In this document: positions 39,133-52,301 of the stretch, piece after piece | Layout: each line of letters begins with the position of its first letter | How positions within the stretch are numbered: position 1 is the stretch's first letter | Source: Alterileibacterium massiliense | Lineage (GTDB): Bacteria > Bacillota > Clostridia > Peptostreptococcales > Anaerovoracaceae | Direction: 5' to 3' | NCBI RefSeq assembly: GCF_900104645.1 | Contig: NZ_FNWE01000002.1 | Coordinates: forward strand, 1 to 64,000 | Length of the DNA: 64,000 nt | Notes under the pieces: model-generated | Databases searched by the model: none | Told to the model about the DNA's origin: nothing | The model's input: only the letters and a program-made list of their open reading frames with translations | Program-made: the position numbers and the translations under genes

Positions 39133-39534
39133 CTAATTATTAAGAATATCGGCAATTGACCTGCTATTTAGGTTCTTAAAGAGATCATCCTGAATTCTTG
39201 CAAATTCAGCATGGACCATGCAGGGTGTGTTCACTTCATTATTTGGGCAGTGTGAGTTACCTCTTAGACATTCACTAACATATGAATTAGGCTCCATTAT
39301 CCTATAAATGTCATAAAGTGTAATCTCACTCAAAGGTCTTACAAGCTTATATCCTCCGTTGCTTCCTCTAACTCCTATTATGAGCCCACCTTTCTCAAGC
39401 TTTCTCGACACCTTATAAGCAATCGCTTCTGAGATGTATTCATTCTTAACGATACTGCTTATACTCTTTGGCTGATCTGTTGATAAGTTCCTTATAACCC
39501 TTATTGCATAATCTGTTTCTCTGTTAAAAAGCAT
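39133..39534 (-). CDS. Rrf2-family transcriptional regulator
   Basis: The 133-aa protein has the Rrf2 winged helix (starting LFNRETDYAIRVIRNL) with the wing GVRGSNGGYKLVRP near residue 58. Three cysteines, in CLRGNSHCPNNEVNTPC near residues 90-106, match the iron-sulfur ligand pattern of IscR/NsrR-type sensors. AGAGG precedes the ATG. It is transcribed toward cooS, 110 bp upstream of it, so it probably senses redox state, NO, CO or Fe-S supply and controls the cooS operon. The effector is inference. Confidence 0.88.
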   Translation of the reverse strand: MLFNRETDYAIRVIRNLSTDQPKSISSIVKNEYISEAIAYKVSRKLEKGGLIIGVRGSNGGYKLVRPLSEITLYDIYRIMEPNSYVSECLRGNSHCPNNEVNTPCMVHAEFARIQDDLFKNLNSRSIADILNN

Positions 39535-39608
39535 TTATCCTCTATCTCAATAATTTATTATACCTTCTTTTCAAATGCAGATTAACATATTGTACCAGCT
39601 TAGTCAAG

Positions 39609-39640
39609 AAAAAAGAGCCGAATTTTTTTCGGCTCTTTTC
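39609..39640 (-). terminator. Terminator of tuf
   Basis: AAAAGAGCCGAA and TTCGGCTCTTTT form a strong stem; on the minus strand it ends in CTCTTTTTTCTT. It closes the long str-type operon. Confidence 0.88.
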
Positions 39641-39693
39641 GTATAAATTTCTCGTATCTTTTGTAGCTAATTCATCTAATGATTCGTATCAGA

Positions 39694-40887
39694 TTATTCG
39701 ATAATCTCTGTTACTACTCCTGATCCTACTGTTCTTCCTCCCTCTCTTATAGCAAATCTTAGTCCTTCTTCTATTGCTATTGGAGTTATCAGTCTGATGT
39801 CCATTACTACATTATCTCCTGGCATGCACATCTCTGTTCCTTCTGGTAACTTTAGATCTCCTGTTACATCTGTTGTTCTGAAGTAGAACTGTGGTCTATA
39901 TCCATTGAAGAATGGTGTGTGTCTTCCGCCTTCTTCCTTCTTTAGTACATATACCTGTCCCTTGAACTTTGTATGTGGCTGGATTGTTCCCTTTGCTGCA
40001 AGTACCTGTCCTCTTTCGATCTCATCTCTCTGCACTCCTCTTAGTAGTGCTCCGATGTTATCTCCTGTCTCTGCCTTGTCCAATGTCTTCTTGAACATCT
40101 CTACTCCGGTTACTACTACCTTCCTCTTTTCTTCTGTGAGTCCGACTAGTTCTACCTCTTCGCCTACTTCGAGTGTTCCTCTCTCTACTCTTCCTGTTGC
40201 TACTGTTCCTCTTCCTGTTATTGAGAATACATCCTCTACTGGCATTAGGAATGGCTTGTCATTATCTCTTTCTGGCTCTGGTATGTATGAGTCTACTGCT
40301 TCCATTAGCTCTACTACCTTGTCTCCCCACTCGCCTGCTGGATCTTCTAGTGCCTTTAGGGCTGATCCTCTGATGATTGGTGTGTCATCTCCTGGGAACT
40401 CGTACTCATCTAGTAGCTCTCTTACTTCCATCTCTACTAGGTCGAGTAGCTCCTCGTCATCTACCATGTCGCACTTATTTAGGAATACGATTATATATGG
40501 TACTCCTACCTGTCTTGATAAGAGAATGTGCTCTCTTGTCTGTGGCATTGGTCCATCTGTTGCTGCACATACTAGGATTGCTCCGTCCATCTGTGCTGCT
40601 CCTGTTATCATGTTCTTTACATAGTCTGCGTGTCCTGGGCAGTCTACATGTGCATAGTGTCTATTTGGTGTTTCATACTCTACATGGGATGATGAAATCG
40701 TGATTCCTCTTGCCTTCTCTTCTGGTGCCTTGTCTATCTGGTCGAAGGCTACATCTGCTCCCATTCCATATCTATTGTGTAGTACCTTTGTGATTGCCGC
40801 TGTTAGCGTTGTCTTTCCGTGGTCTACATGTCCTATTGTACCGATATTAATATGCGGTTTGGTCCTTTCAAATTTCTCCTTTGCCAT
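39694..40887 (-). CDS. tuf: Elongation factor Tu
   Basis: The 397-aa GTPase delivers aminoacyl-tRNA to the ribosome. G motifs are intact: GHVDHGKTT near residue 19, DCPGHADY near 81 and NKCD near 136; domains 2 and 3 are full length and conserved. It is last in the rpsL-rpsG-fusA-tuf set. Codon use on this strand is strongly restricted, as expected for a very highly expressed gene. Confidence 0.99.
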   Translation of the reverse strand: MAKEKFERTKPHINIGTIGHVDHGKTTLTAAITKVLHNRYGMGADVAFDQIDKAPEEKARGITISSSHVEYETPNRHYAHVDCPGHADYVKNMITGAAQMDGAILVCAATDGPMPQTREHILLSRQVGVPYIIVFLNKCDMVDDEELLDLVEMEVRELLDEYEFPGDDTPIIRGSALKALEDPAGEWGDKVVELMEAVDSYIPEPERDNDKPFLMPVEDVFSITGRGTVATGRVERGTLEVGEEVELVGLTEEKRKVVVTGVEMFKKTLDKAETGDNIGALLRGVQRDEIERGQVLAAKGTIQPHTKFKGQVYVLKKEEGGRHTPFFNGYRPQFYFRTTDVTGDLKLPEGTEMCMPGDNVVMDIRLITPIAIEEGLRFAIREGGRTVGSGVVTEIIE

Positions 40888-40908
40888 TTTTTCCCTCCTA
40901 GATTATAT

Positions 40909-42975
40909 TTATTTTGCAATTTTCTCTTGAATGCTTTCAGGCATCTTGTCAAAATGATCCATCTGCATAACATATGTTCCTCTACCCTGTGTCTTAGAAC
41001 GCAGGTCTGTCGCATATCCGAACATCTCTGAAAGAGGAACAAGTCCTCTGACATTTACAACTCCATTGTTCATGTCAGTTCCCTCAATCTTACCTCTCCT
41101 TGAGCTTATATCTCCTATAATATCACCCATGTGATTTTCAGGAACGGTTACCTCAACCTTGAATATAGGTTCAAGAAGGACTGGATTTGCCTTGAGAACT
41201 GCTTCTCTAAATGCCATCGATGCAGCAATCTTAAATGCCATATCAGATGAGTCAACTTCGTGATATGAACCGTCATATAGTTCAACGCCCACATCTACTA
41301 CTTGATAGCCTGCAACAGGTCCTGTCTGCATTGCCTCAATGATACCTTCCTGAATTTTTGGAATGTATTCCTTAGGAATAGCACCACCTGTGATTGAATC
41401 CTTAAATTCAAATCCGGAACCTGCCTCCGTTGGATATACCTTAATCTTAACATGACCATACTGACCATGACCACCGGACTGCTTTGCATACTTATGATCT
41501 ACATCAACGCCCTTGGTAATCGTTTCTTTGTATGATACCTGTGGTTTTCCAACATTTGCTTCAACCTTAAATTCTCTTAGAAGTCTATCAACGATAATCT
41601 CGAGGTGTAGCTCTCCCATTCCTGCAATTATCGTCTGCCCTGTATCTCTATTTGTATAAGTCTTAAAAGTAGGGTCCTCTTCTGCGAGCTTATTTAAGGC
41701 TATTCCCATCTTTTCCTGTCCTGCCTTGGTCTTAGGCTCTATAGCAATTTCTATTACAGGATCTGGGAAATCCATTGATTCAAGGATAATTGGATTATCC
41801 TCATCACAGAGCGTATCTCCTGTTGTAGTTGTCTTTAATCCTACAGCTGCCGCTATGTCACCAGAGTACACCTTGTCTATTTCCTGTCTATGGTTAGCGT
41901 GCATTTGTAAAATTCTTCCAATCCTCTCCCTCTTGCCCTTTGTCGCATTGTACACATATGAGCCTGTGGTTAGAACTCCGGAATATACTCTAAAGAATGC
42001 GAGCTTTCCTACATATGGATCTGCAACAATCTTGAATGCAAGTGCTGAGAATGGCTCCTTGTCCGATGCCTTTCTTTCGTCAGGTTCTTCGGTATCAGGA
42101 GTTACTCCGCTAATAGCAGGTATGTCTAGTGGTGAAGGCATATACTCAACTACACCATCGAGCAACATCTGAACTCCTTTGTTCTTATATGCAGAGCCAC
42201 AGAACATTGGGAACAGCTCTCCAGCGATTGTAGCCTTTCTAAGAGCTTTCTTTACATCTTCAATTGGAAGCTCTTCTCCCTCTAGATAAAGCATCATAAG
42301 ATCTTCATCTGTATCTGCAACAGCTTCGAGAAGTTTATCTCTCCAAGCCTCAGCTTCTTCCAACATATCCTCAGGAATTTCTTCTACTTCTATTACCTTG
42401 CCGAGATCGTCTTTATAAACCTCAGCCTTCATTTTTAATAAATCTATGATTCCTGTAAACTGATTCTCAGATCCGATTGGAAGCTGCACTGGCACTGGTT
42501 TTACCTTGAGCCTATCCTGTATCGTATCGATTACATGGAAAAAATTAGCTCCCAGTACATCCATCTTGTTTACAAAAATTATTCTCGGAACATTGTATCT
42601 TTCAGCCTGTCTCCAAACTGTCTCCGACTGTGGCTCAACTCCCTCTTTTGCAGATAGAACCATAACAGCACCGTCTAGTACACGAAGTGACCTCTCAACC
42701 TCTACGGTAAAGTCCACATGTCCTGGGGTATCTATTATATTAATTCTATGATCCTTCCACTGTGCTGTAGTTGCAGCCGATGTAATTGTTATTCCACGCT
42801 CCTGTTCTTGAGCCATGAAATCCATGGTTGCAGCACCATCGTGAGTTTCACCAATCTTGTGAGTTTTTCCTGTATAAAATAGGATCCTCTCAGTAGTCGT
42901 TGTCTTGCCGGCGTCAATATGAGCCATTATTCCGATATTTCTAGTTCTCTCTAATGGAAAACTTCTACCAGCCAT
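40909..42975 (-). CDS. fusA: Elongation factor G
   Basis: The 688-aa translocase GTPase has [13 protein letters not shown] near residue 17, [12 protein letters not shown], and domains II-V at normal length. It sits between rpsG and tuf, 16 and 21 bp apart, in the classical str order. No second fusA copy in the window. Confidence 0.99.
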   Translation of the reverse strand: MAGRSFPLERTRNIGIMAHIDAGKTTTTERILFYTGKTHKIGETHDGAATMDFMAQEQERGITITSAATTAQWKDHRINIIDTPGHVDFTVEVERSLRVLDGAVMVLSAKEGVEPQSETVWRQAERYNVPRIIFVNKMDVLGANFFHVIDTIQDRLKVKPVPVQLPIGSENQFTGIIDLLKMKAEVYKDDLGKVIEVEEIPEDMLEEAEAWRDKLLEAVADTDEDLMMLYLEGEELPIEDVKKALRKATIAGELFPMFCGSAYKNKGVQMLLDGVVEYMPSPLDIPAISGVTPDTEEPDERKASDKEPFSALAFKIVADPYVGKLAFFRVYSGVLTTGSYVYNATKGKRERIGRILQMHANHRQEIDKVYSGDIAAAVGLKTTTTGDTLCDEDNPIILESMDFPDPVIEIAIEPKTKAGQEKMGIALNKLAEEDPTFKTYTNRDTGQTIIAGMGELHLEIIVDRLLREFKVEANVGKPQVSYKETITKGVDVDHKYAKQSGGHGQYGHVKIKVYPTEAGSGFEFKDSITGGAIPKEYIPKIQEGIIEAMQTGPVAGYQVVDVGVELYDGSYHEVDSSDMAFKIAASMAFREAVLKANPVLLEPIFKVEVTVPENHMGDIIGDISSRRGKIEGTDMNNGVVNVRGLVPLSEMFGYATDLRSKTQGRGTYVMQMDHFDKMPESIQEKIAK

Positions 42976-42991
42976 TTATAACTCCTTCCGA

Positions 42992-43462
42992 CTACCATCT
43001 GAAATGTGCGAATGCCTTGTTTGCTTCAGCCATCTTGTGAGTGTCTTCCTTCTTCTTTACAGAAGCTCCGGAATTATTTGCTGCATCCATAAGCTCTGCT
43101 GCAAGTCTTTCTGACATCGTCCTCTCGCCTCTTAGTCTTGTATACTTAGTAAGCCATCTAAGTGCTAGAGTCTGTCTTCTCTCCGGTCTAACTTCAATTG
43201 GCACTTGGTAATTCGCACCACCAATTCTTCTTGCTTTAACTTCTAAAATAGGCATGATGTTGTTCATCGCCTCTTCAAATACTTCCATTGCCTCCTTGCC
43301 TGTCTTTTCTTTGATTGTATCAAAGGCATCATAGACAATTCCTTGGGCAATTCCTTTCTTACCATCAAGCATGATGCTGTTGATAAGCTTGGCAACTGTT
43401 ACACTGCCGTATAACGGATCTGGAAGTACTTCTCTCTTTGGTATATTACCTTTTCTTGGCAC
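42992..43462 (-). CDS. rpsG: 30S ribosomal protein S7
   Basis: The 156-aa S7 nucleates assembly of the 30S head. The GTG at 43462 is chosen as start: it gives the family N terminus [15 protein letters not shown] and has AAGGAGGG 7 nt upstream; the ATG at 43510 in the same frame would add 16 unrelated residues. Confidence 0.97.
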   Translation of the reverse strand: MPRKGNIPKREVLPDPLYGSVTVAKLINSIMLDGKKGIAQGIVYDAFDTIKEKTGKEAMEVFEEAMNNIMPILEVKARRIGGANYQVPIEVRPERRQTLALRWLTKYTRLRGERTMSERLAAELMDAANNSGASVKKKEDTHKMAEANKAFAHFRW

Positions 43463-43520
43463 TTCTCTTCCCTCCTTGTGCTTCTGGGGTACTCGAACGG
43501 TTTCTAACACCGTACGCGGG

Positions 43521-43542
43521 CCTTAATATATCTATATTAAGG
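43521..43542. promoter_or_regulatory. Hairpin in the rpsL-rpsG spacer
   Basis: CCTTAATATA and TATATTAAGG form a 10-bp perfect stem with minimal loop between rpsL and rpsG. It has no U tract. It may be an RNA processing or S7-binding structure; S7 autoregulates from this spacer in E. coli, but sequence similarity is not evident. Confidence 0.45.
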
Positions 43543-43556
43543 GCATTTACCCGAAA

Positions 43557-43973
43557 TTACTTCTTCTTTGGTCTCTTTGCTCCATATTTGGATCTAGCTT
43601 GACCACGATCCGATACTCCTGCAGCATCGAGTACTCCTCTTACAATATGGTATCTTACACCAGGAAGGTCTTTAACTCTTCCACCTCTTACAAGAACAAC
43701 GCTGTGCTCCTGAAGATTGTGTCCAACACCAGGTATGTAAGCTGATACTTCAATACCATTAGTCAAACGAACCCTTGCTACCTTACGCAAAGCTGAATTA
43801 GGCTTCTTTGGTGTTACAGTCTTTACTGCCACGCAAACGCCTCTCTTCTGTGGTGAATTAACTGTAGTCTGAACCCTTCTCAATGTGTTTGTATTCTTGC
43901 TGAGTGCAGGTGAAGTAGACTTATGTGTTAATCTTGTTCTGCTCTGACGCACCAGTTGGTTAATTGTAGGCAT
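43557..43973 (-). CDS. rpsL: 30S ribosomal protein S12
   Basis: The 138-aa decoding-centre protein has the conserved [11 protein letters not shown] and [11 protein letters not shown] loops. The lysine of PKKPNSA that is changed in many streptomycin-resistant mutants is wild type. It is the first gene of the str group, 75 bp after rpoC. Confidence 0.99.
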   Translation of the reverse strand: MPTINQLVRQSRTRLTHKSTSPALSKNTNTLRRVQTTVNSPQKRGVCVAVKTVTPKKPNSALRKVARVRLTNGIEVSAYIPGVGHNLQEHSVVLVRGGRVKDLPGVRYHIVRGVLDAAGVSDRGQARSKYGAKRPKKK

Positions 43974-44048
43974 TATTTTCCTCCTTTCTCATTTAATATA
44001 TATTTCAAGCACCCCAAGACATTGCCTCGGGGTGGCCCGAACGATTAA

Positions 44049-47000
44049 TTATATCAGTCCCTCGCCAGCAATGTCAATCTCATTTGCATTATTAGGTGCT
44101 GATTCCACTGCTGCCCTAGGTGCCAACTCCGGATATGCTTCTTCTCCATTCTGATTATCTTCAGAACCTAGCGGAGCATTCATATATTTCTCATACTCAC
44201 CGTAGTCGACACTGATATTTCTATAGGTTTTCATACCCGTTCCTGCAGGTATGAGTTTGCCAATCATTACATTCTCTTTGAGTCCGATTAGATGATCTGT
44301 CTTTCCTTTTATTGCGGCGTCAGTGAGCACCCTTGTCGTCTCTTGGAATGATGCCGCTGAGAGGAATGAGCTTGTTGCAAGTGCAGCCTTTGTAATTCCA
44401 AGTAGAACTCTGCTATAAGTCGCAGGCTCAAGTCCCTTGCTACTTGCTTCCTCATTAGCCTTATCGATCTCAAATTTGCTATAAGTGCTTCCAGGAAGAA
44501 GTCCAGTATCTCCTGATGTGATGATCTTATACTTTGAAAGCATACGGCTTATTATCATTTCAATATGCTTATCATTGATGTCTACACCCTGCTGTTTATA
44601 TACTTTCTGAACTTCGCTTAGAAGATATTGATATACGCCATCAACTCCGAGTGTCCTCATTATATCTTGCGGATTTAGAGGTCCCGGTGTCAAATTCCTG
44701 CCCGCATACACCTTGTCTCCGACCTTTTTATTGAAGAGCTTTGAATTATCATAGCTAATCTTGTATTCTTCGATTTTTCCATCCCCTTCATCTACGAACA
44801 CATAGGTCCTATTATCTTCTCTATGCTCAATGCTTTGAATTACACCATCGTGTTCAACAATATCAGCAAGTCCCTTAGGATTTCTTGATTCAAACAATTC
44901 CTCTACCCTTGGAAGACCTGATGTTATATCATTTCCAGCTACTCCTCCGGTGTGGAAAGTTCTCATTGTTAGCTGAGTTCCCGGTTCTCCGATCGATTGT
45001 GCTGCGATAATTCCTACTGCCTCTCCAGGTAAAACCTTAGTTCCCGTCGCCAGATTTCTACCATAGCACTTAGCACACACGCCACGCTTGCTATTACAAG
45101 TCATGACAGACCTTATCATAACAGTCTTAATACCCACTTCTTCGATTTCGTCGGCAATATCGTCTGTTATCTCCTCGTCTTTAGCACATAGAAGCTTACC
45201 AGTTTTTGGATTTATTACATCTTCAGCTGCAAATCTACCCTTTATTCTTTCTGATAAGTGCTCAATTATGCTTTCATTTCCAACTTCTGCTGAATCTGTG
45301 TCAAGAAGTGCAGAAATTGCTATTCCCTGATCAGTTCCGCAGTCGTCTTCAGTGACTATTACGCTGTGTGATACATCGACAAGACGCCTTGTCAAATAAC
45401 CTGAGTCAGCTGTTCTAAGTGCTGTATCAGCTAGACCTTTACGAGCACCATTTGCAGATATGAAATATTCCAAAATCGAAAGACCTTCTCTAAAGTTAGC
45501 CTTAACAGGTACCTCAACGACATGACCTGTAGCATTCGCCATAAGTCCACGCATTCCGCCTATCTGACTAATCTGCCTTTCGTTACCTCTAGCTCCTGAT
45601 TTCGCCATGATGTTAAGATTGTTCATAGAGTCAAGGGATTTCATAAGTGCTGTTGAAACTCTAGCTGTCGCACTCTCCCATGTCTTCTGTACAAGGGTTT
45701 TTCTCTTTTCATCTGTCAGAGTTCCCTTTGCATATTCATGCTCTATCTCATCTACTCTCTTATCTGCCTCTTCTACGATCGTATATTTTTCTTCTGGAAC
45801 AACCATGTCCGAAACGCTGATTGTAACCGCAGCAAGTGTGGAATACTTATATCCCATGCTCTTTACATAGTCCAGTATTAGCACTGTCTTTGTATTGCCA
45901 TGCTTTTTAAAGCAAGCTCCTATTATCTGCTCAAGCTGTTTTTTGCCACAGAGGAAATCAATTTCAAGACCATATGGATCTTTCTTTCTATTGACAAATC
46001 CCATGTCCTGAGGAAGCCCTTGGTTGAAAATAAATCTACCAACTGTAGACTCTACTCGATGTCCTTCTGTGTCATTTTCGTCTATGAACTTTCTGACTTT
46101 AACCTTTGCATGGATACCTACCACGCCATTCTGATATGCCATCATCATCTCATCGAAGTCAGCGAAGCACTTGCCATCTCCCTTTTCATCAGGTCTATTT
46201 CTCTCTTCACTTCCTGGGTGAGTTAGGTAGTATGTTCCAAGTATCATATCCTGAGTTGGAATTGTAATAGGCGAACCGTCCTTAGGTGCCAAAATATTAT
46301 TCACAGACAGCATTAGGAACCTTGCCTCCGCCTGTGCTTCTACCGATAGCGGTACATGTACAGCCATCTGGTCTCCGTCGAAATCGGCGTTGAAGGCTGT
46401 ACATACTAGAGGGTGAAGCTTGATAGCTTTGCCCTCTACAAGCACAGGCTCAAATGCCTGTATTCCAAGCCTATGAAGGGTTGGTGCTCTGTTGAGAAGA
46501 ACCGGATGGTCCTTTATTACATAATCAAGAGCATCCCAAACCTCAGGTGCCATCTTCTCAACCATGTTCTTTGCACTCTTAATATTCTGTGCATGACCTT
46601 TTTCAACAAGATCTTTCATGATAAAAGGCTTGAATAACTCAAGTGCCATGGTCTTTGGAAGTCCGCACTGATAGAATTTCAACTCCGGCCCTACGACAAT
46701 AACCGATCTTCCTGAGTAATCGACACGCTTACCTAGCAGATTCTGACGGAATCTACCCTGCTTTCCCTTAAGCATATCTGAAAGAGATTTTAGCTGTCTT
46801 CCAGCTGCTCCTGTTACCGCTCTACCTCTTCTACCATTGTCTATAAGCGAATCGACCGATTCCTGAAGCATTCTCTTTTCATTCCTAACGATTATGTCAG
46901 GAGCTCCAAGCTCTATAAGCTTCTTTAATCTATTATTTCTGTTGATAACTCTCCTATACAAGTCGTTCAAATCAGAAGTTGCAAATCTACCGCCATCGAG

Positions 47001-47744
47001 CTGAACCATAGGTCTTAAATCAGGTGGTATAACAGGAATTACATCGAGTATCATATACTCAGGCTTGTTCCCGCTCTGTCTTAAAGCTTCGATTACTTCA
47101 AGTCTTTTTACAAGTCTTGCTTTCGTCTGACCCTTTGCCTTTTCAAGTTCTTCTCTAAGCTGAGTTTCGAGTTCATCTGTATCAACATGGGTTAGCAATT
47201 CCTTGATTGCCTCTGCACCCATTCCAGCTTTGAAGCTCTTTCCATAAAGCATCTTAGCTTCTATATATTTATTCTCTTCGATTATCTCCTTGTATTTAAA
47301 AGGTGTATCTCCAGGGTCTGTGACAACATAAGAAGCAAAATATAGTATTCTTTCAAGATTCTTTGGTGTCATATCAAGCACTAGACCTATTCTCGACGGT
47401 ATTCCCTTGAAATACCAGATATGAGAGACAGGAGATGCGAGCTTGATGTGCCCCATTCTTTCTCTTCTTACCTTTGCCCTTGTGACCTCTACTCCACATA
47501 CAGGACATACCATGCCTTTGAAGCGAATTTTATTATACTTTCCGCATGAACATGTCCAGTCCTTTGTAGGTCCAAATATTCTCTCGCAGAAAAGACCGTC
47601 ACGCTCAGGTTTTAAACTCCTGTAGTTAATGGTTTCAGGCTTAGTTACTTCACCATGTGACCATTCAAGCATTTTCTCTGTAGAAGCTAACTTAATCTGC
47701 AGGGATTCAAAATTTCCTAAATCATAATTCACGCTTTTGCTCAT
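44049..47744 (-). CDS. rpoC: RNA polymerase subunit beta'
   Basis: The 1231-aa subunit has the N-terminal zinc finger [20 protein letters not shown], the active-site Mg motif [12 protein letters not shown] near residue 455, the second zinc-binding [13 protein letters not shown] near 875 and the trigger loop. The ATG at 47744 has GGGAGG upstream and matches the family start; the frame's earlier ATG at 47762 overlaps the intergenic region. It follows rpoB by 18 bp. Confidence 0.99.
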   Translation of the reverse strand: MSKSVNYDLGNFESLQIKLASTEKMLEWSHGEVTKPETINYRSLKPERDGLFCERIFGPTKDWTCSCGKYNKIRFKGMVCPVCGVEVTRAKVRRERMGHIKLASPVSHIWYFKGIPSRIGLVLDMTPKNLERILYFASYVVTDPGDTPFKYKEIIEENKYIEAKMLYGKSFKAGMGAEAIKELLTHVDTDELETQLREELEKAKGQTKARLVKRLEVIEALRQSGNKPEYMILDVIPVIPPDLRPMVQLDGGRFATSDLNDLYRRVINRNNRLKKLIELGAPDIIVRNEKRMLQESVDSLIDNGRRGRAVTGAAGRQLKSLSDMLKGKQGRFRQNLLGKRVDYSGRSVIVVGPELKFYQCGLPKTMALELFKPFIMKDLVEKGHAQNIKSAKNMVEKMAPEVWDALDYVIKDHPVLLNRAPTLHRLGIQAFEPVLVEGKAIKLHPLVCTAFNADFDGDQMAVHVPLSVEAQAEARFLMLSVNNILAPKDGSPITIPTQDMILGTYYLTHPGSEERNRPDEKGDGKCFADFDEMMMAYQNGVVGIHAKVKVRKFIDENDTEGHRVESTVGRFIFNQGLPQDMGFVNRKKDPYGLEIDFLCGKKQLEQIIGACFKKHGNTKTVLILDYVKSMGYKYSTLAAVTISVSDMVVPEEKYTIVEEADKRVDEIEHEYAKGTLTDEKRKTLVQKTWESATARVSTALMKSLDSMNNLNIMAKSGARGNERQISQIGGMRGLMANATGHVVEVPVKANFREGLSILEYFISANGARKGLADTALRTADSGYLTRRLVDVSHSVIVTEDDCGTDQGIAISALLDTDSAEVGNESIIEHLSERIKGRFAAEDVINPKTGKLLCAKDEEITDDIADEIEEVGIKTVMIRSVMTCNSKRGVCAKCYGRNLATGTKVLPGEAVGIIAAQSIGEPGTQLTMRTFHTGGVAGNDITSGLPRVEELFESRNPKGLADIVEHDGVIQSIEHREDNRTYVFVDEGDGKIEEYKISYDNSKLFNKKVGDKVYAGRNLTPGPLNPQDIMRTLGVDGVYQYLLSEVQKVYKQQGVDINDKHIEMIISRMLSKYKIITSGDTGLLPGSTYSKFEIDKANEEASSKGLEPATYSRVLLGITKAALATSSFLSAASFQETTRVLTDAAIKGKTDHLIGLKENVMIGKLIPAGTGMKTYRNISVDYGEYEKYMNAPLGSEDNQNGEEAYPELAPRAAVESAPNNANEIDIAGEGLI

Positions 47745-47762
47745 TATTTTCCTCCCTTTCAA

Positions 47763-50700
47763 TTAGTCATCAATTGAAGCAAAGTCTGCTTCGTCAATTT
47801 CTTCTAAGTCGTCTAAGTCAATAGCTTCATCAGCACCAAATTCATCATCAATATCTATCGATGCCTCAATATCTCTTGCTGCATTAGCTTCAAATTCTGC
47901 GGCTGCATCGTCCTCATCTTCCTCATCATCTGAGCCGAAATTTACCGCATCGAGAAGATTCTGAATTCCGCTCTTTGGCATATCGATCTCATCTTCCATC
48001 TCTTCCATCTCGGATTTTCTCGCATCATCATTTATCATGCGATCTACGGTCGATATATTCTCATATTCAGAAGTTTCCTTTAACTTAATTTCCTTATTGT
48101 CCTGTGACATAACCCTGATGTCAAGTGCAAGGGCTTGAAGCTCTTTGATGAGAACCTTAAATGATTCTGGAATGCCAGGTTCAGGTATATTATTCCCCTT
48201 AACAATGGCTTCATATGTGTTAACTCTTCCAACTATATCGTCAGACTTAACTGTTAGAATTTCCTGAAGTGTGTATGCTGCACCATATGCCTCAAGTGCC
48301 CATACTTCCATCTCTCCAAATCTCTGTCCACCGAACTGAGCCTTACCTCCTAGAGGTTGCTGGGTTACCAGTGAATAAGGACCCGTACTTCTAGCATGAA
48401 TCTTATCATCTACAAGATGGTGAAGTTTCAGCATATACATATATCCAACCGTTACTTCATTGTGGAAATATTCTCCTGTACGGCCATCTCTAAGCCTTAG
48501 TTTTCCTGTCTTAGGATAACCGCAGTCCTCAAGAAGATCCATTACATCGTTTTCATTAGCTCCGTCGAATACCGGAGTTGAGATATACCAACCCTTTGTT
48601 TTAGCAGCAAGTCCTAGGTGCACTTCGAGTACCTGTCCTACATTCATTCTTGACGGAATACCGAGTGGGTTAAGCATTACCTGTAATGGCTCTCCATCTT
48701 CCTTAAATGGCATATCCTCCTCAGGTAAAATTCTTGATATTACACCCTTATTACCATGTCTACCAGACATCTTATCTCCGACAGTTATCTTACGCTTAGT
48801 AGCAATATATACTCTTACTACCTTTTCAACACCTGGTGGAAGCTCAGAATCTCCGCCTTTCTTATCGAATACCTGCCTTGCAACTACAATTCCCTCTTCA
48901 CCATGTGGAACTCTAAGCGAGGTATCTCTAACCTCTCTAGCCTTATCTCCGAAGATAGCACGGAGAATCCTAATCTCTGCTGAAGGGTCTGTATCGCTCT
49001 TAGGTGTCAGCTTTCCGACAAGAATATCTGTGGACTTAACCTCTGCTCCTACTCTTACTATGCCGTCCTCATCAAGCTCTTTTAATGCTTCTTCGCTTAC
49101 ATTAGGAATATCCCTTGTTATAGTTTCTTTTCCAAGTTTTGTATCTCTAGCGTCGCACTCATATTTTTCTATATGTAAAGATGTCAAAACATCATCCATT
49201 ACAAGTCTTTCATTTAGAATAATGGCGTCTTCGTAATTGTATCCTTCCCATGTCATAAATCCGATGAGCAGGTTTTTACCGAGAGAGATTTCTCCGAGGT
49301 CTGTTGACGGGCCATCAGCAATTACCTCTTTCGCCTCGATGTGCTCTCCCTCCGAGACGATAGGTCTTTGGTTGATGCAGGTGCCTTGATTTGACCTTTG
49401 GAATTTAAGCATCTTGTATTCATCAACAATTCCATCCTCATCTCTTTCTATCTTTATATTCTTGGCATCTACATATTTTACAACGCCTGAGTGTTTTGCA
49501 AGAACAACTGCACCTGAGTCGCAGGCTGCCCTATACTCGATACCTGTTCCAACATAAGGAGCTTCTGTTATGAGAAGCGGAACTGCCTGCCTCTGCATAT
49601 TAGAACCCATGAGTGCACGGTTAGCATCGTCATTTTCGAGGAAAGGAATCATCGCTGTAGCTACCGATACAACCTGCTTAGGGCTGACATCTCTGTAATC
49701 AACCTTATCACGGCTAACCATGGTTATCTCTCCATGGATTCCTCTTACTCCGACTTTATTATTTAGGAAACGACCCTCAGAATCAAGAGGCTCATTAGCT
49801 TGAGCAACTATCATCAGTTCTTCATCATCTGCAGATAGATAATCAACCTGTTCTGTTACAATTCCTGTTTCCTTGTCAACCTTTCTATAAGGCGTTTCAA
49901 TAAAACCATAGTTATTTATAATTCCATATGTTGTCAACGAGCCTATAAGACCGATGTTAGGACCTTCAGGTGTTTCAACAGGGCACATTCTTCCATAGTG
50001 AGAATAGTGAATATCTCTTACCTCAAATCCTGCCCTTTCTCTTGAAAGACCGCCCGGTCCAAGTGCAGACAATCTTCTCTTATGCGTTAATTCTGCAAGT
50101 GGATTATTCTGATCCATGAACTGCGATAACTGTGAACTTCCGAAAAATTCTCTCACGGCTGCAGTTACCGGCTTGATGTTTATAAGCTGCTGAGGAGTTG
50201 CACTGTCTGTTGTCATCCTCTCTCTTACTGACCTTTCCATTCTTGCAAATCCAATTCTGAACTGGTTCTGGAGAAGCTCTCCAACAGTCCTGAGTCTACG
50301 ATTTCCAAGGTGGTCGATGTCATCAACCTCTCCAAGTCCAAAGTTTAAGTTGAGAAGATAGCTGACTGATGCAATTATGTCCTCAAGTATAATGCTCTTT
50401 GGAGAAAGCTCATCTCTACGCTTAGCAAAGGCTACCTTGATTTCTTCTTCGTTTTCAGAATTATCAAGTATATCCTTAAGCACAGGATAAAAAACCTTCT
50501 CAGAGAGCTTGTATGGAGTTAAATCGAAATCCACATACTTCGATGGGTCAACGAAATTGTTTCCTATTACCTTTGTTGTATCATTTTCGTTGTCATCTTT
50601 TTTTCCATTTACAAATACATAAACGACTCCTGCGTCCTCAATGGTCATAGCCGTCTTTCTGTCAATTTTCTGTCCTTCTTCAACTATAATCTCACCCGTA

Positions 50701-51590
50701 TTAGGATCGAGGACATCTTCTGCAGCTATTGCATTTATAAGTCTATTATGTATTCCGAGCTTTTTATTATATTTATATCTTCCTACCTTTGCCAAATCAT
50801 ATCTCTTAGGGTCAAACAACAGAGAATTGAGCATAGACCTTGCATTATCAACAGATGGAAGTTCTCCCGGTCTAAGCCTTCTATAAATCTCCTGAACTCC
50901 TGCATCGCTATCTGTCGTCGTGTCTTTTTCAAAGGTCGTCATAAGCCTCTGGTCCGCACCGAACATTTCTATTATGTCCTTATTCGTGCTAAAACCTAGA
51001 GCTCTTAGAAAAGCAGTTATAGGAAGCTTTCTAGTCCTATCAACTCTTACATTGATTACTCCGGAAGCATCTGTTTCATACTCTAGCCATGCACCCCTGC
51101 TTGGGATTATCTGTGATGAGAAAAGGTCATTATTCGATTTATCCTTTGTAACATCATAATATGGTCCCGGAGAGCGAACAAGCTGAGTGACTACAGCTCT
51201 TTCTGCTCCGTTGTAAATAAATGTTCCCTGCTCTGTCATCAATGGGAAGTCTCCCATGAATACGGGTTCCTGAAGCTGAACATTCGTATCATTTTTTATG
51301 AGATTTGCGTATACTGTAAGGGAGGTCGCATATGTTGCATCTCTTTCCTTGCACTCTTCCTGAGTATACTTAGGCTTATCTGCAAATGAATATTTTACAA
51401 ATTCAAGGGACATCGTATTTGTAGCATCTTTGATTGGAGATACATCGTCAAGTACCTCTTGAAGTCCCTCTTCCATAAACCATTTATATGATTTGGTCTG
51501 TATGTCTATAAGGTTCGGCATCTCGCATACTTCATCGAGCTTGCCATAAGACATTCTTTCTTTTCTACCTACTTTAATTGGTTTTGGCAT
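47763..51590 (-). CDS. rpoB: RNA polymerase subunit beta
   Basis: The 1275-aa subunit is complete, with the rifampicin-region segment [20 protein letters not shown] near residue 490 carrying the residues expected of a sensitive enzyme, and the C-terminal clamp segment KPSQ-type region replaced by the usual [19 protein letters not shown]. The last 60 residues are an unusually acidic tail rich in Asp and Glu. It is translated with rpoC from the same transcript. Confidence 0.99.
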   Translation of the reverse strand: MPKPIKVGRKERMSYGKLDEVCEMPNLIDIQTKSYKWFMEEGLQEVLDDVSPIKDATNTMSLEFVKYSFADKPKYTQEECKERDATYATSLTVYANLIKNDTNVQLQEPVFMGDFPLMTEQGTFIYNGAERAVVTQLVRSPGPYYDVTKDKSNNDLFSSQIIPSRGAWLEYETDASGVINVRVDRTRKLPITAFLRALGFSTNKDIIEMFGADQRLMTTFEKDTTTDSDAGVQEIYRRLRPGELPSVDNARSMLNSLLFDPKRYDLAKVGRYKYNKKLGIHNRLINAIAAEDVLDPNTGEIIVEEGQKIDRKTAMTIEDAGVVYVFVNGKKDDNENDTTKVIGNNFVDPSKYVDFDLTPYKLSEKVFYPVLKDILDNSENEEEIKVAFAKRRDELSPKSIILEDIIASVSYLLNLNFGLGEVDDIDHLGNRRLRTVGELLQNQFRIGFARMERSVRERMTTDSATPQQLINIKPVTAAVREFFGSSQLSQFMDQNNPLAELTHKRRLSALGPGGLSRERAGFEVRDIHYSHYGRMCPVETPEGPNIGLIGSLTTYGIINNYGFIETPYRKVDKETGIVTEQVDYLSADDEELMIVAQANEPLDSEGRFLNNKVGVRGIHGEITMVSRDKVDYRDVSPKQVVSVATAMIPFLENDDANRALMGSNMQRQAVPLLITEAPYVGTGIEYRAACDSGAVVLAKHSGVVKYVDAKNIKIERDEDGIVDEYKMLKFQRSNQGTCINQRPIVSEGEHIEAKEVIADGPSTDLGEISLGKNLLIGFMTWEGYNYEDAIILNERLVMDDVLTSLHIEKYECDARDTKLGKETITRDIPNVSEEALKELDEDGIVRVGAEVKSTDILVGKLTPKSDTDPSAEIRILRAIFGDKAREVRDTSLRVPHGEEGIVVARQVFDKKGGDSELPPGVEKVVRVYIATKRKITVGDKMSGRHGNKGVISRILPEEDMPFKEDGEPLQVMLNPLGIPSRMNVGQVLEVHLGLAAKTKGWYISTPVFDGANENDVMDLLEDCGYPKTGKLRLRDGRTGEYFHNEVTVGYMYMLKLHHLVDDKIHARSTGPYSLVTQQPLGGKAQFGGQRFGEMEVWALEAYGAAYTLQEILTVKSDDIVGRVNTYEAIVKGNNIPEPGIPESFKVLIKELQALALDIRVMSQDNKEIKLKETSEYENISTVDRMINDDARKSEMEEMEDEIDMPKSGIQNLLDAVNFGSDDEEDEDDAAAEFEANAARDIEASIDIDDEFGADEAIDLDDLEEIDEADFASIDD

Positions 51591-51839
51591 CTTGTCTCCT
51601 TATATCATAAATCTTATTTCTTAATGTAAAAACTTATCATCTATTAACAATCTTTTAATTGTCTTTATTTTTATATTTTTGTATTGCTTTGTCTATCTTG
51701 TCTTTCTTTATGCACTTTACACTTTTTTCAATATTCTATATTTCATATTTAATTTTATGCTTAGGTTCTATCATATCTATCATAGTACTATTTGCCGGAT
51801 ATTGTTTTCACCCTGAAAAAACTGCAAAATGCGTATAGC
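51591..51839. other. AT-rich rplL-rpoB spacer
   Basis: About 250 bp of AT-rich sequence with no gene between the rplL attenuator hairpin and rpoB. I see no convincing promoter; a weak CTGC/GCAG hairpin followed by six Ts lies near 51815-51840 on the minus strand. Confidence 0.4.
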
Positions 51840-51875
51840 AGAAAATTGGGCCCGCTTAAAAGAGCCCAATTTTCT
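51840..51875 (-). terminator. Attenuator hairpin between rplL and rpoB
   Basis: AGAAAATTGGGC and GCCCAATTTTCT form a perfect 12-bp stem with a 12-nt loop, 18 bp past rplL. The U tract is weak, so partial termination is likely; a leaky terminator here is the usual way to reduce rpoBC transcription relative to rplJL. Confidence 0.7.
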
Positions 51876-51892
51876 GATGACTCACATTTATA

Positions 51893-52258
51893 TTATTGAA
51901 GCTCAGCAACTGCTCCAACCGCTTCGAGAGCTTCCTTAAGCTTCTTAGCTTCTTCAGCCTCAACATTTTCCTTAACTACGCTAGGTGCTCCGTCAACAAG
52001 AGCCTTTGCTTCTTTAAGACCAAGACCTGTAGCTTCTCTTACAGCCTTGATAACCTTAATCTTTTCTCCGCCGATTTCCTTGAGAAGTACATTGTATTCG
52101 CTCTTCTCTTCTGAACCGCCTTCAGCAGCTCCTGCAGGTGCTGCAACTACAGCTGCTGCTGCAGATACTCCAAATTCTTCTTCGCAAGCTTTTACAAGCT
52201 CGTTTAGCTCAGTTAGGGACATAGCCTTTAGGGCTTCAATTATCTTATCTTTATCCAT
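51893..52258 (-). CDS. rplL: 50S ribosomal protein L7/L12
   Basis: The 121-aa stalk protein has an N-terminal dimerisation helix region, an Ala/Gly hinge ([13 protein letters not shown]) near residue 35-50 and the C-terminal factor-binding domain with [21 protein letters not shown]. Full length, 43 bp after rplJ. Confidence 0.99.
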   Translation of the reverse strand: MDKDKIIEALKAMSLTELNELVKACEEEFGVSAAAAVVAAPAGAAEGGSEEKSEYNVLLKEIGGEKIKVIKAVREATGLGLKEAKALVDGAPSVVKENVEAEEAKKLKEALEAVGAVAELQ

Positions 52259-52301
52259 TTCTATCTCCTTTTATTATTTTTATTTATTAGTAGTTTTGTG
52301 A

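Noticed and set aside
39905-40703. Long frames (up to 239 codons) opposite tuf
   Set aside because: They are mirror frames caused by the strong codon bias of tuf; composition is dominated by Ser, Leu and Pro.
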